Shown: piece after piece, positions 31,719 to 39,669 of the stretch
How positions within the stretch are numbered: the stretch's first letter is position 1
Layout: each line of letters starts with the position of its first letter
Assembly: GCA_946403625.1 (NCBI GenBank)
Contig: CAMJAP010000014.1
Coordinates: forward strand, 1-46,543
DNA: 46,543 nt
Reading direction: 5' to 3'
DNA from: an uncultured Lachnospiraceae bacterium
Lineage (GTDB): Bacteria; Bacillota; Clostridia; Lachnospirales; Lachnospiraceae
Made by a program: the position numbers and the translations under genes
The notes under the pieces: generated by a model
Seen by the model: the letters and a program-made list of their open reading frames with translations, nothing else
Database searches by the model: none
What the model was told of the DNA's origin: nothing

Positions 31719-32783
31719 ATGATCATCAGATCCGGAAGTGTAGCGATGGGATCGGCGAGGCAGTACAGCACGCAAAGTGTGCAGGGCAGTACGGCAGTGT
31801 TCGGCTGGGTGCAGAAGAATGCGCAGGAGCCGTCGTTTCGGGAGATGTTAAACAGCAAGGCGAAACGAAGAGGGCTGGATGCCGGCGTTTCGACAGGAAA
31901 CAGCGGGATCAAGAGTCGCTCGGGAACCGTTATGGGGACTGCCCGTAAGGAACTGTCCTCCGAGGCAGCTTCCTTAGAACAGATTCGGCAGCAGACATTG
32001 TATTATATCCTGCAGAGACTGCACGCGATCTTTTACGGTACACAGGAAAAAGGAAACTATCACGCAGGCAGTATGGCCGTGGCAGGATATGATTCCGGCG
32101 GGCAGGCGCAGTATTCCTATTCGGAATATTACGCTTATGAGGAAAGCGAAGATACGCAGTTTCAGACCACGGGCAAAGTGGTCACGGCAGACGGGCGAGA
32201 GATCGATTTCAGTGTGTCTTTGGAAATGAGCCGACGGTTTTCGGCATATTATGAGCAGACGCATACGATCACGGCAGCACCGGTATGGTCCTTGTGCGAT
32301 CCGCTTGTGATCAATCTGAATGCAAATGTTGCGGAAGTCTCGGATCAGAAATTCCGCTTTGATCTGGATGCGGATGGCGAAGAGGACAGTATCGCAAAGC
32401 TTTCTTCCGACAGCGGTTTTCTTGCACTGGATAAAAACAATGACGGTGCGATCAATGACGGAAGTGAACTGTTCGGCACCAAAAGCGGAGATGGTTTTGC
32501 GGATCTTGCGAAGTATGACGCGGACGGAAACGGATGGATCGACGAGGCAGATCCGGTTTTTGAAAAACTGAAGATCTGGGTGACGGATGCAGACGGCAAT
32601 CAAAAACTCTATCGCTTAAAAGAAAAGGGCGTCGGAGCCATCTGCCTGGCGAATGCGGATACGAACTTTGATCTGCGTTCGTTGGAAGACAATTCCTTAA
32701 ACGGGCGCATTCGCAAGACCGGTGTATTTCTTTACGAAAACGGAGGTGTCGGAACGATGCAGCATGTCGATCTGGCGAAATAA
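31719..32783 (+). CDS. EF-hand-like calcium-loop protein without signal peptide
   Basis: A 354-residue protein. The N-terminal 110 residues are basic and Ser/Gly-rich with a helix around LEQIRQQTLYYILQRLHAIF. The C-terminal 150 residues contain a block also found in large RTX and hemolysin-type proteins: DPLVINLN, FDLDADGEEDSIAKL, FLALDKNNDGAINDGSELFG (Asp238-Gly243) and YDADGNGWIDEADPVF (Asp267-Asp275), the last being a canonical EF-hand loop. It ends with VGAICLANADTNFDL and a short tail. No signal peptide or membrane segment is seen, so export would need another route. AGGGGGTCAAT supports the start. Related stand-alone proteins exist in Clostridia; the function is unknown. Confidence 0.82.
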   Translation: MIIRSGSVAMGSARQYSTQSVQGSTAVFGWVQKNAQEPSFREMLNSKAKRRGLDAGVSTGNSGIKSRSGTVMGTARKELSSEAASLEQIRQQTLYYILQRLHAIFYGTQEKGNYHAGSMAVAGYDSGGQAQYSYSEYYAYEESEDTQFQTTGKVVTADGREIDFSVSLEMSRRFSAYYEQTHTITAAPVWSLCDPLVINLNANVAEVSDQKFRFDLDADGEEDSIAKLSSDSGFLALDKNNDGAINDGSELFGTKSGDGFADLAKYDADGNGWIDEADPVFEKLKIWVTDADGNQKLYRLKEKGVGAICLANADTNFDLRSLEDNSLNGRIRKTGVFLYENGGVGTMQHVDLAK

Positions 32784-32794
32784 TCAAATGTTGG

Positions 32795-32822
32795 GGCGGC
32801 TCCAAACGGGGCCGCCTTTTTT
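32795..32822 (+). terminator. terminator of the calcium-loop gene
   Basis: GGCGGCTCC (32795-32803) pairs with GGGGCCGCC (32808-32816) across an AAAC loop, followed by six T. Confidence 0.9.
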
Positions 32823-32842
32823 CTATTCCATCAGCGTTGTTT

Positions 32843-32871
32843 TTGACTTTTGCGGAAAAGTTCGGTAGAAT
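32843..32871 (+). promoter_or_regulatory. promoter of the MATE gene
   Basis: TTGACT (32843-32848), 17 bases, TAGAAT (32866-32871), about 44 bases before the ATG. Confidence 0.65.
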
Positions 32872-32914
32872 ATGCTCTATGCCTCAAAAAAAGGATGATA
32901 TTGGTAAGTAATTT

Positions 32915-34309
32915 ATGAGTATAAAAAACAGGACAAGTAAATACATCGGAGACCGCGCGTTTTATAAAATGATCCTGTCGATCGCAGTGCCGATCATGAT
33001 ACAGAACGGTATCTCGAATCTGGTCAGCCTGCTGGATAATGTCATGATCGGGCAGGTTGGTACCAATGCGATCTCGGGCGTTGCGATTGCAAACCAGCTG
33101 CTGTTTGTATTCTTTTTGCTGATCTTCGGAGCAACGGCGGGTGTTGGTATTTTTACGGCGCAGTATCATGGAATGGGAGATGTCAAAGGCGTTCGCGAGA
33201 CCTTCCGTTTCAAGTTTGTTGCGAACATTGTACTTTCGGTGTTCGGCATTTTGGCGTACTGGTATTTTGCGGAAGGATTGATCGGGCAGTTTTTGCAGGG
33301 CGAAGGTACACCGGAAGATGCGGCGGAGACACTGCAGATCGGGCTGGAATATCTGCATATCATTTTGATCAGTCTGATTCCGATCGGCATTTGCCAGGCC
33401 TATTCCGGAACCCTGCGTGATATCGGACAGACCAAGGTGCCTATGTTGGCCTCGCTGGCAGCCATCCTGGTGAATCTGGCGGGAAATTACCTGCTGATCT
33501 ATGGTAAGTTGGGATTGCCGGCATTGGGGGCTGCCGGAGCGGCGATCGCTACGGTGATCTCCCGTTTTGTGGAACTGGGAGTACTGGTGGTCTATACGGC
33601 AACGCATTCCAAGGAGCATCCCTTCATTGTCGGTGCCTTTCGGAATTTTTCCGTACCCCGGCGTATGGCGCACAAATATATCTCCAAGTCCCTGCCGCTG
33701 ATGGCGAATGAGACGCTGTGGGCCCTGGGAAATACCGTGATGAACCAATGCTATTCCTACCGCAGTCTGGATGCGGTGGCAGCATTGAATATCCAGTCGA
33801 CCATCTGGAACCTGATGGGCGTGGCCTTTCTGGCGATGGGAGAATCCGTCGGGATCGTGGTCGGGCAGTTGCTGGGTGGCGGCGAGATTGACAAGGCAAA
33901 AGATCATGCGCGGAAGATGATCGCATTTACCATCTTTTGCGGCCTGGTGTTTGGCATCGGTATGGTGGTGGTGGCACCGTATTTTCCTCTGTTCTACAAG
34001 ACCAAGTATGTGGTTCGGGAGATGGCAAGCTGCTTTATCTTCATCACCGGGATCTTTATGCCGTTCGGAGCGTGTATGCACGCATGCTATTTTACGATCC
34101 GTTCCGGCGGTAATGCGGCGATCACGCTGATCTTTGACAGTTGCTTTATGTGGGTGATCTCGGTGCCGGCGGCTTTTGTGATGAGCCGCTATACCGATCT
34201 GCTGGTGTTCTATATGTTGTCGATCATACAACTGCTGGATCTGCTCAAGTGTCTGATCGGGCTCATCATGGTACGCAGCGGCATCTGGGCAAAGAACATC
34301 GTGAAGTGA
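32915..34309 (+). CDS. MATE family efflux transporter
   Basis: A 464-residue membrane protein with about twelve helices that exchanges protons or sodium for organic cations or drugs. The start KMILSIAVPIMIQNGISNLV then SLLDNVMIGQVGTNAISGVA is typical of MATE helix 1, and the second half repeats the pattern (LPLMANETLWALGNTVMNQC, GVAFLAMGESVGIVVGQLLG). Length is normal. The ribosome site is poor: AAAGGAT lies about 20 bases upstream, so the true start could differ slightly. It is probably a single-gene unit with its own promoter; a strong hairpin follows 36 bases after the stop. Substrate unknown. Confidence 0.9.
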   Translation: MSIKNRTSKYIGDRAFYKMILSIAVPIMIQNGISNLVSLLDNVMIGQVGTNAISGVAIANQLLFVFFLLIFGATAGVGIFTAQYHGMGDVKGVRETFRFKFVANIVLSVFGILAYWYFAEGLIGQFLQGEGTPEDAAETLQIGLEYLHIILISLIPIGICQAYSGTLRDIGQTKVPMLASLAAILVNLAGNYLLIYGKLGLPALGAAGAAIATVISRFVELGVLVVYTATHSKEHPFIVGAFRNFSVPRRMAHKYISKSLPLMANETLWALGNTVMNQCYSYRSLDAVAALNIQSTIWNLMGVAFLAMGESVGIVVGQLLGGGEIDKAKDHARKMIAFTIFCGLVFGIGMVVVAPYFPLFYKTKYVVREMASCFIFITGIFMPFGACMHACYFTIRSGGNAAITLIFDSCFMWVISVPAAFVMSRYTDLLVFYMLSIIQLLDLLKCLIGLIMVRSGIWAKNIVK

Positions 34310-34316
34310 TGCTTTT

Positions 34317-34344
34317 TTGACAATCTACATCGAATTGGTATAAT
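34317..34344 (+). promoter_or_regulatory. promoter of the glycosyltransferase-glucosidase operon
   Basis: TTGACA (34317-34322), 16 bases, perfect TATAAT (34339-34344). Transcription would start at about 34351, inside the hairpin that follows. Confidence 0.7.
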
Positions 34345-34345
34345 A

Positions 34346-34382
34346 AAAGGCAGGTGGTTTTGGAAAACTACCGTGCCTTTTT
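34346..34382 (+). terminator. terminator/attenuator overlapping the transcription start
   Basis: AAAGGCA-GGTGGTTT (34346-34360) pairs with AAACTACC (34365-34372) and TGCCTTT (34374-34380), loop TGGA, with one bulged G and a TTTTT end. It would end MATE transcripts, but it lies just after a consensus promoter, so new transcripts start within its left arm. Confidence 0.75.
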
Positions 34383-34413
34383 GTACATAAGCAGGATATA
34401 CGGGGGTACCATT

Positions 34414-36003
34414 ATGAATATCTGTCTGTTAAACGATTCTTTCCCGCCGGTATTGGACGGTGTGGCAAATGTTGTGATGAACTACGGTCGCATTATGCAA
34501 CAAGACCTGGGAGCTAATGTGGTCGTAGGAACACCGAAATATCCGAAAGCGGATTATACCGGATATCCCTACAAAGTGGTGGCATATCCGAGCATGAATA
34601 CCACCAAGCTGGTAAACGGATATCGTACCGGCAATCCGCTGGCAATGCGCGAAGTGGAAGAGATGGCGAAAATGGAGCCGGATATCATTCATACACACTG
34701 CCCGGCGGCATCGACCTATATGGCGCGTGTTCTGCAGAATGAAGTGAAGACAAAGTATGCGCCGATCGTCTTTACTTACCATACCAAATTTGATGTGGAT
34801 ATTACCAAGGCGTTGGGCGAAGGCGTTCTGAATAATGAAACGATCAAGGCCATGGTGAATAATATCGCGGCCTGCGATGAAGTGTGGGTGGTTTCGGAAG
34901 GCGCCGGAGAGAACTTAAACGGACTGGCGCAAAAAGCCGGTTTGCCATTTGAATTTGACTGTCGTGTGATGGCAAACGGTGTGGATTTTCCGAAGGGAAC
35001 CGTGGCTCCGGAAAAAGTAAAGGAAGTGACCGGGCAGTTTGATCTGCCGGAGGGCGTGCCGGTATTTCTGTTTGTCGGTCGTATGATGAAATACAAAGGA
35101 CTGCCGCTGATCATCGATGCATTGCAGGGACTGTCCGCCTACGGCGTGGATTTCCGCATGGTGTTTATCGGAGACGGCGTGGATGCCAAAGAGATGCGCC
35201 GGAAGGTGGCGGATTGCGGCATCCCCATGGATATCGTAAGACCCGATCAGGAGATCCGGCATTATGAAGGTACCGACGGAAGGTGCGGCAAGGTGATCTT
35301 TACCGGACCGATCCATGACCGCGAAAACCTGCGTGCATGGAATACCCGCGCGGATCTGTTTTTGTTCCCGTCGGTGTATGATACCAACGGCATCGTGGTG
35401 CGTGAGGCGGCAGCCTGTGGTCTGGCCAGCGTATTGATCAAAGGATCGTGTGCGGCAGAAGGGATCACGCATGACCGAAACGGATTTGTTATCGATGAAA
35501 ATCCTTCTGCGATGGCATTGCTGCTGGCGGATCTGGCGCGCAATCCGGATCACATGAAAGATGTGGGGCAGCATGCGATGGACGAGATCTATATCTCATG
35601 GGATGAGAGCACCAGGGCAGCGTATCGCCGGTACGAAGAGATCCTTGCGATGGTGGCGGACGGAACCATGGAACAGCGTAAGAAACAGAGTTCCGATTAT
35701 CTGCTGGAAGCGGCATCCAAGATCGTAAAAGGCACAGAGCATGTCTTTGATATCCCGCGCAATATCTATGGCGGTATGAAGGAAAACTACGAGGAATGGA
35801 AGGAAGAAGTGAAAGAACTGCTTCCGGACAAGGTCGTGGAGATCGGTGATAACATCAGCGCCTTCGGAGATCGTGTGAAGGAGACCGGAAAGAAGATCGG
35901 CGAGAATACGATCGATGGCATCAAGGAAACCGTGGAAAGTGTCGGAGACGGTATGCGACAGGCGTTTGGCAAGAAGAATGACGACGACGATGAGGACTTT
36001 TAG
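34414..36003 (+). CDS. GT4 glycosyltransferase with amphipathic C-terminal tail
   Basis: A 529-residue enzyme. Residues 1-420 are a GT-B fold: ICLLNDSFPPVLDGVANVVM, HTHCPAASTYMARVL, TYHTKFDVDITKAL, FVGRMMKYKGLPLIIDALQG, and the donor-site FPSVYDTNGIVVREAAACGL. This resembles diacylglycerol or phosphoinositol glycosyltransferases of the UgtP/PimB type. About 100 extra residues follow, with repeated amphipathic segments (VVEIGDNISAFGDRVKETGK, then KIGENTIDGIKETVESVG) and an acidic DDDDEDF end, suggesting reversible membrane or lipid binding. GGGGGTACC precedes the start. The GH13 gene begins two bases after the stop, so the two are tightly coupled. The substrate is inferred only. Confidence 0.88.
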   Translation: MNICLLNDSFPPVLDGVANVVMNYGRIMQQDLGANVVVGTPKYPKADYTGYPYKVVAYPSMNTTKLVNGYRTGNPLAMREVEEMAKMEPDIIHTHCPAASTYMARVLQNEVKTKYAPIVFTYHTKFDVDITKALGEGVLNNETIKAMVNNIAACDEVWVVSEGAGENLNGLAQKAGLPFEFDCRVMANGVDFPKGTVAPEKVKEVTGQFDLPEGVPVFLFVGRMMKYKGLPLIIDALQGLSAYGVDFRMVFIGDGVDAKEMRRKVADCGIPMDIVRPDQEIRHYEGTDGRCGKVIFTGPIHDRENLRAWNTRADLFLFPSVYDTNGIVVREAAACGLASVLIKGSCAAEGITHDRNGFVIDENPSAMALLLADLARNPDHMKDVGQHAMDEIYISWDESTRAAYRRYEEILAMVADGTMEQRKKQSSDYLLEAASKIVKGTEHVFDIPRNIYGGMKENYEEWKEEVKELLPDKVVEIGDNISAFGDRVKETGKKIGENTIDGIKETVESVGDGMRQAFGKKNDDDDEDF

Positions 36004-36005
36004 GC

Positions 36006-37715
36006 ATGGAGCGGAATAACGACTGGTACAAACGAATGAGCTTTTACCAGATCTGGGTGCGCAGCTTTGCGGACGGCAACGGAGACGGTATCGGCGATCT
36101 GTACGGCGTATATGAGAAACTGGAATACATCAAATCGCTGGGCGTGGACGGCATCTGGTTTTCGCCCTTGTATCCGTCACCGAATGCGGATTACGGTTAT
36201 GATATTTCGGATTATCGCAATATCCATCCGGAATACGGCACACTGGAGCAGTTCCAAAAAGTCCTGCACAAAGCGCATAAACTGGGACTGAAAGTGATCA
36301 TGGATCTGGTGGTGAACCATACCTCCGATGAGCATCCCTGGTTTCTGGAAAGCCGTAAGGGCAAGGACAATCCCTACAGCGATTATTATATCTGGCGGGA
36401 TCAGCCCAACAACTGGGACAGCCTGTTTGAAGGAAAAGCCTGGGAATACGATCCGGTGCGCGGACAGTATTATCTGCATATCTTTGCGAAGAAACAGCCC
36501 GATCTGAATATGGACAATCCGAAGGTGCGTGAAGAAGTAAAGGGCATCATGCGCTTTTGGCTGGATATGGGCGTGGACGGTTTCCGCGAGGATGTGATCA
36601 ATTTTATTTCCAAAAAGGAAGGGCTTCCGAACGGTCTGCCGTTTTTGCCGGCCGTCAACGGCATGCCTTATTACAAAGACGGGCCGCACATTCATGAATA
36701 TATGGCGGAGTTCCGCGAGGTCTGCAAAGAGTATGACTGTTTCCAGATCGGTGAAGGTCCGATGACCACGGTACAGTCGGCCATGAAATACCTGACCGGC
36801 CCGACCAAGTCACTGGATATGATGTTTTCCTTTGACCATATGATGGCGGACTGTGTCTATACGGAATATGTGCACCGGCCGTTTTCGCTGGTGAAATTGA
36901 AAAAAGCGTTTTCCAAGTGGCAGTATGCCCTGGCGGGGAAAGGCTGGAATTCCCTGTATCTGGAGAATCACGATCATCCCCGTATCATCAGCCGCTACGG
37001 CAGTACGCATTATTGGCGGGAGAGCGGTACGATGCTGGCAGCCAGCTTTATCTTCCAGCAGGGGACACCGTTCATCTATCAGGGGCAGGAGATCGGGATG
37101 ACCAATATCCGCTTGCGTTCCATCGATGATTATGTGGATGTGTCGACGAAGAACAATTTCCACAGTTACCATTTGAAAGACACCATCGAGCGACGGCTGA
37201 AACGTATTCATCTCTCCAGCAGGGATTCTTCGAGGACACCGGTGCAGTGGGATAGTACGCAGTATGCCGGCTTCTCCAAAGTAAAGCCGTGGTTTTTTGT
37301 GAATCCGAATTACCGTCGTGTGAATGTGGCAGCAGAGGAGAAGGATCCGGACAGTATATTGAATTTTTACCGGAAATGTCTGGCACTGCGCAAGAGCTCC
37401 AAGACGCTGATCTATGGGGAATACAAAGAATATTTCCCGAAGGATCCGAACATCTATATGTATGAGCGTTCTTATGGGGAGGTGCGCTATCTGATCATCT
37501 GCTCTTTTGCAAGACTGCCGATCAAAGTGCGCCTGCCGGAAAACTATGTGGGAAGAAAAGGACAGCTGATGCTGTGCAATTACCCGGATGGGCCGCAGGT
37601 TATGGCGGATACTTTGCGCAAGCGTGCGCATCAGGAAGTGAATATGCTGGCAGCAGAGCATGGAATGTTCCGGCCGTATGAAACTAGAATTTATCGTTTT
37701 CGGGAAAGAAAGTAA
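36006..37715 (+). CDS. GH13 alpha-glucosidase (oligo-1,6-glucosidase type)
   Basis: A 569-residue cytosolic alpha-glucosidase of GH13 subfamily 31-like type. The barrel shows FYQIWVRSFADGNGDGIGDL, DLVVNHTSDEHPWFLESRKG, the nucleophile Asp196 in VDGFREDVINF, the acid/base Glu250 in QIGEGPM, and Asp323 in ENHDHPRIISRYG. All three catalytic residues are present. There is no signal peptide. It would release glucose from small alpha-glucosides such as isomaltose, trehalose or sucrose derivatives, or, given its coupling to the preceding glycosyltransferase, from an alpha-glucosylated product. A GGDEF gene follows after 3 bases. Confidence 0.93.
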   Translation: MERNNDWYKRMSFYQIWVRSFADGNGDGIGDLYGVYEKLEYIKSLGVDGIWFSPLYPSPNADYGYDISDYRNIHPEYGTLEQFQKVLHKAHKLGLKVIMDLVVNHTSDEHPWFLESRKGKDNPYSDYYIWRDQPNNWDSLFEGKAWEYDPVRGQYYLHIFAKKQPDLNMDNPKVREEVKGIMRFWLDMGVDGFREDVINFISKKEGLPNGLPFLPAVNGMPYYKDGPHIHEYMAEFREVCKEYDCFQIGEGPMTTVQSAMKYLTGPTKSLDMMFSFDHMMADCVYTEYVHRPFSLVKLKKAFSKWQYALAGKGWNSLYLENHDHPRIISRYGSTHYWRESGTMLAASFIFQQGTPFIYQGQEIGMTNIRLRSIDDYVDVSTKNNFHSYHLKDTIERRLKRIHLSSRDSSRTPVQWDSTQYAGFSKVKPWFFVNPNYRRVNVAAEEKDPDSILNFYRKCLALRKSSKTLIYGEYKEYFPKDPNIYMYERSYGEVRYLIICSFARLPIKVRLPENYVGRKGQLMLCNYPDGPQVMADTLRKRAHQEVNMLAAEHGMFRPYETRIYRFRERK

Positions 37716-37718
37716 GAT

Positions 37719-38873
37719 ATGACAACCTATTTGGGCTTATACGAACTGATCAATGTCTTTTGCATCATTTTATTGTTGACGCTGGTACTGCATTCCAGAG
37801 TGGGACTGGGTATGACGGCGACCAGACGCCGCTATGCACGTGCGGCACGAATGCTGATGATCTTTTATGCGTCGGATGCATTGTGGTATGCCATGGATTG
37901 CGCGGCGATACCGCAGGTACGCTGGATCAGTATGTTCTTAAAAACGATTTACTTTTTGTCGGCCAGTGCCGCCGGTTATTGCTGGTTCATCTATATGGAG
38001 ACACTGAGTGACGGAGCGGTAGTGCGCAGCCGCAAAAGCATTTTCTGGGCGGGATCCCTGATCTGGGCGCATACGGTACTGGCGGTGATCAACCTGTTTA
38101 CCGGCATTCTGTTTTGGATCGATCCGGAGATGAAGTATTCCCGGGGACCGTTTTTCGGGTTGCAGTATCTCGTGATCTATGCCTACCTGGCGACCGGCGG
38201 TTTTCATGCGCTGTATAAGGCCAATCACAATTATGTCGATCGGGCACGCTATATCATCATCGCCACCTTCCCGATCATACCGGCGATCAGCGCGATCTTT
38301 CAGTTGTTTTACTGGCGCATCCCGCTCAACTGTATGGCATTTACGCTCAGCGTACTGATCATGTATATGAACGAACTGGGAGAGCAGGTCAGCCGGGAAC
38401 CTCTGACGGGACTGGCCAACCGCAAGCACTTTATGCATACGCTGGAAGAAGGGATGGAAGCGCACGAGAACGACGGGCAGTTGTATCTCTTTATGCTGGA
38501 TATGAACCGTTTCAAGCAGATCAACGATACCTTCGGACATGTGGAGGGCGACAAAGCGATCCTGATGACGGCCGAAGCGTTGAAGCAGGCATGCGGGGAT
38601 ATGCATCGCAAGATCGTGCTTTCCAGATACGGCGGGGATGAATTTGCTATCGTGGCGATCTTAGAAAACGCAGATGAAGTCGGAATGTTAAAGGATAATA
38701 TCTATGCGGCGATCGAAGATCAGAATGCAAAGATCCTGCTCAGCTACCGCTTAAGCATCAGCATCGGTGTGGCACAGTACACACCGGAAACCAAGGGAAT
38801 CCGCGGATTCATTGCGGATGCGGACGCACAGCTCTACATCGAAAAAGAAAAAGCCCACGCAGCGGAAGAATAA
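37719..38873 (+). CDS. membrane GGDEF diguanylate cyclase
   Basis: A 384-residue protein. The first 215 residues hold about seven hydrophobic helices (FCIILLLTLVLHS, TVLAVINLFTGILFWI, AFTLSVLIMYM), a membrane sensor of unknown ligand. The GGDEF domain from residue 222 (REPLTGLANRKHFMHTLEEG) has MLDMNRFKQINDTFGHVEGD and an intact RYGGDEF (Gly305-Phe309), so it should make cyclic di-GMP. The RxxD inhibitory site is absent (HRKI at that place), so product inhibition is unlikely by that route. It starts three bases after the GH13 stop and is the last gene before a strong bidirectional terminator. Confidence 0.92.
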   Translation: MTTYLGLYELINVFCIILLLTLVLHSRVGLGMTATRRRYARAARMLMIFYASDALWYAMDCAAIPQVRWISMFLKTIYFLSASAAGYCWFIYMETLSDGAVVRSRKSIFWAGSLIWAHTVLAVINLFTGILFWIDPEMKYSRGPFFGLQYLVIYAYLATGGFHALYKANHNYVDRARYIIIATFPIIPAISAIFQLFYWRIPLNCMAFTLSVLIMYMNELGEQVSREPLTGLANRKHFMHTLEEGMEAHENDGQLYLFMLDMNRFKQINDTFGHVEGDKAILMTAEALKQACGDMHRKIVLSRYGGDEFAIVAILENADEVGMLKDNIYAAIEDQNAKILLSYRLSISIGVAQYTPETKGIRGFIADADAQLYIEKEKAHAAEE

Positions 38874-38892
38874 AACAGAGGGTCACGAAAAC

Positions 38893-38928
38893 AAAAAGAC
38901 ATCGGGAGCGAATCCGATGTCTTTTTTT
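38893..38928. terminator. bidirectional terminator between convergent genes
   Basis: AAAAAGACATCGG (38893-38905) pairs perfectly with CCGATGTCTTTTT (38914-38926) around an 8-base loop. The A and T runs make it work on both strands, for the GGDEF gene and for the ECF gene. Confidence 0.92.
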
Positions 38929-38959
38929 GGAGAATATAATCGAACAATGATTGGATTGC

Positions 38960-39532
38960 TTATTGTGCGTAGCGGCGGAATGCGCGGGACACAGCCGAAG
39001 CCGGTGCGCACAGCGACAGGGAAACCACTACGCCGAAGGCTGCCTGCAGGATCTCAAACGGAAGCTTTGCAATGGATGCTTCCGGAGTGCTGTATACATA
39101 AGCGCGGCCCAAAGTGTAGCCGATTACCATAATGACAGCGCCCAACAGTACACCGATCAGACGGGCTGCAAACAGGGCGGAAGAGGGATGGTTCTCGTGG
39201 AAGGATCCCTTCTTAAACAGGCGGCTGGCGCAGAGCGCGATCACAGCGGCCTGAATGCCGTGGGTGAACAGAGATACAAACATCGGTGCCGGGTAAAAGA
39301 TCCAGTCGCCCAGGAAAGAACCAAAGCCACCCATAATAAAGGCCAGGATCGGATCACCCAAAAGGATCGCGCCGGTGCAGATCACGGCATCCACAAAGTA
39401 CAGATGTCCGCCGGTAACCGGGATGCTGAAGATGCTCATCGACAGGATCACGGTCATTGCCATAAATACGGCGGTGATGGTCATCTGCTTCGGGGTGAAT
39501 CGGTTGGAAATGCTTTTCGTTTCGTTTTTCAT
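38960..39532 (-). CDS. ECF transporter S component, vitamin uptake
   Basis: A 190-residue membrane protein with about six helices. FTPKQMTITAVFMAMTVILS, GGHLYFVDAVICTGAILLGD, MGGFGSFLGDWIFYPAPMFV and SLFTHGIQAAVIAL match the riboflavin-transporter-like family of ECF S components. It captures a vitamin and uses a shared EcfAAT module encoded elsewhere. The substrate is not fixed by sequence; the divergent MocR regulator, a family that senses PLP, points to a vitamin B6 compound as a guess. AAAAAGGAG lies upstream with wide spacing. A shared control region of 137 bases separates it from the MocR gene. Confidence 0.87.
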   Translation of the reverse strand: MKNETKSISNRFTPKQMTITAVFMAMTVILSMSIFSIPVTGGHLYFVDAVICTGAILLGDPILAFIMGGFGSFLGDWIFYPAPMFVSLFTHGIQAAVIALCASRLFKKGSFHENHPSSALFAARLIGVLLGAVIMVIGYTLGRAYVYSTPEASIAKLPFEILQAAFGVVVSLSLCAPASAVSRAFRRYAQ

Positions 39533-39601
39533 AGTTTATCAGTTCTCCTTTTTCTTTTTTTGTTTGACCTTTTCATCAATTTACTGTACTATACTCCTAT
39601 G

Positions 39602-39647
39602 CTGGTCTTGTTAAAATATCCAAAACGAAACAAAAATATAAGACCAG
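39602..39647. promoter_or_regulatory. inverted repeat in the ECF-MocR divergent region
   Basis: CTGGTCTT (39602-39609) and AAGACCAG (39640-39647) are perfect 8-base half-sites with centres 38 bases apart. Between them the sequence is A/T-rich and should contain the MocR promoter; TATAGT on the minus strand near 39580 may be the -10 of the ECF gene. Candidate operator for the MocR protein. Confidence 0.45.
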
Positions 39648-39669
39648 ATGAAAAACAGGGGAGAAACCA

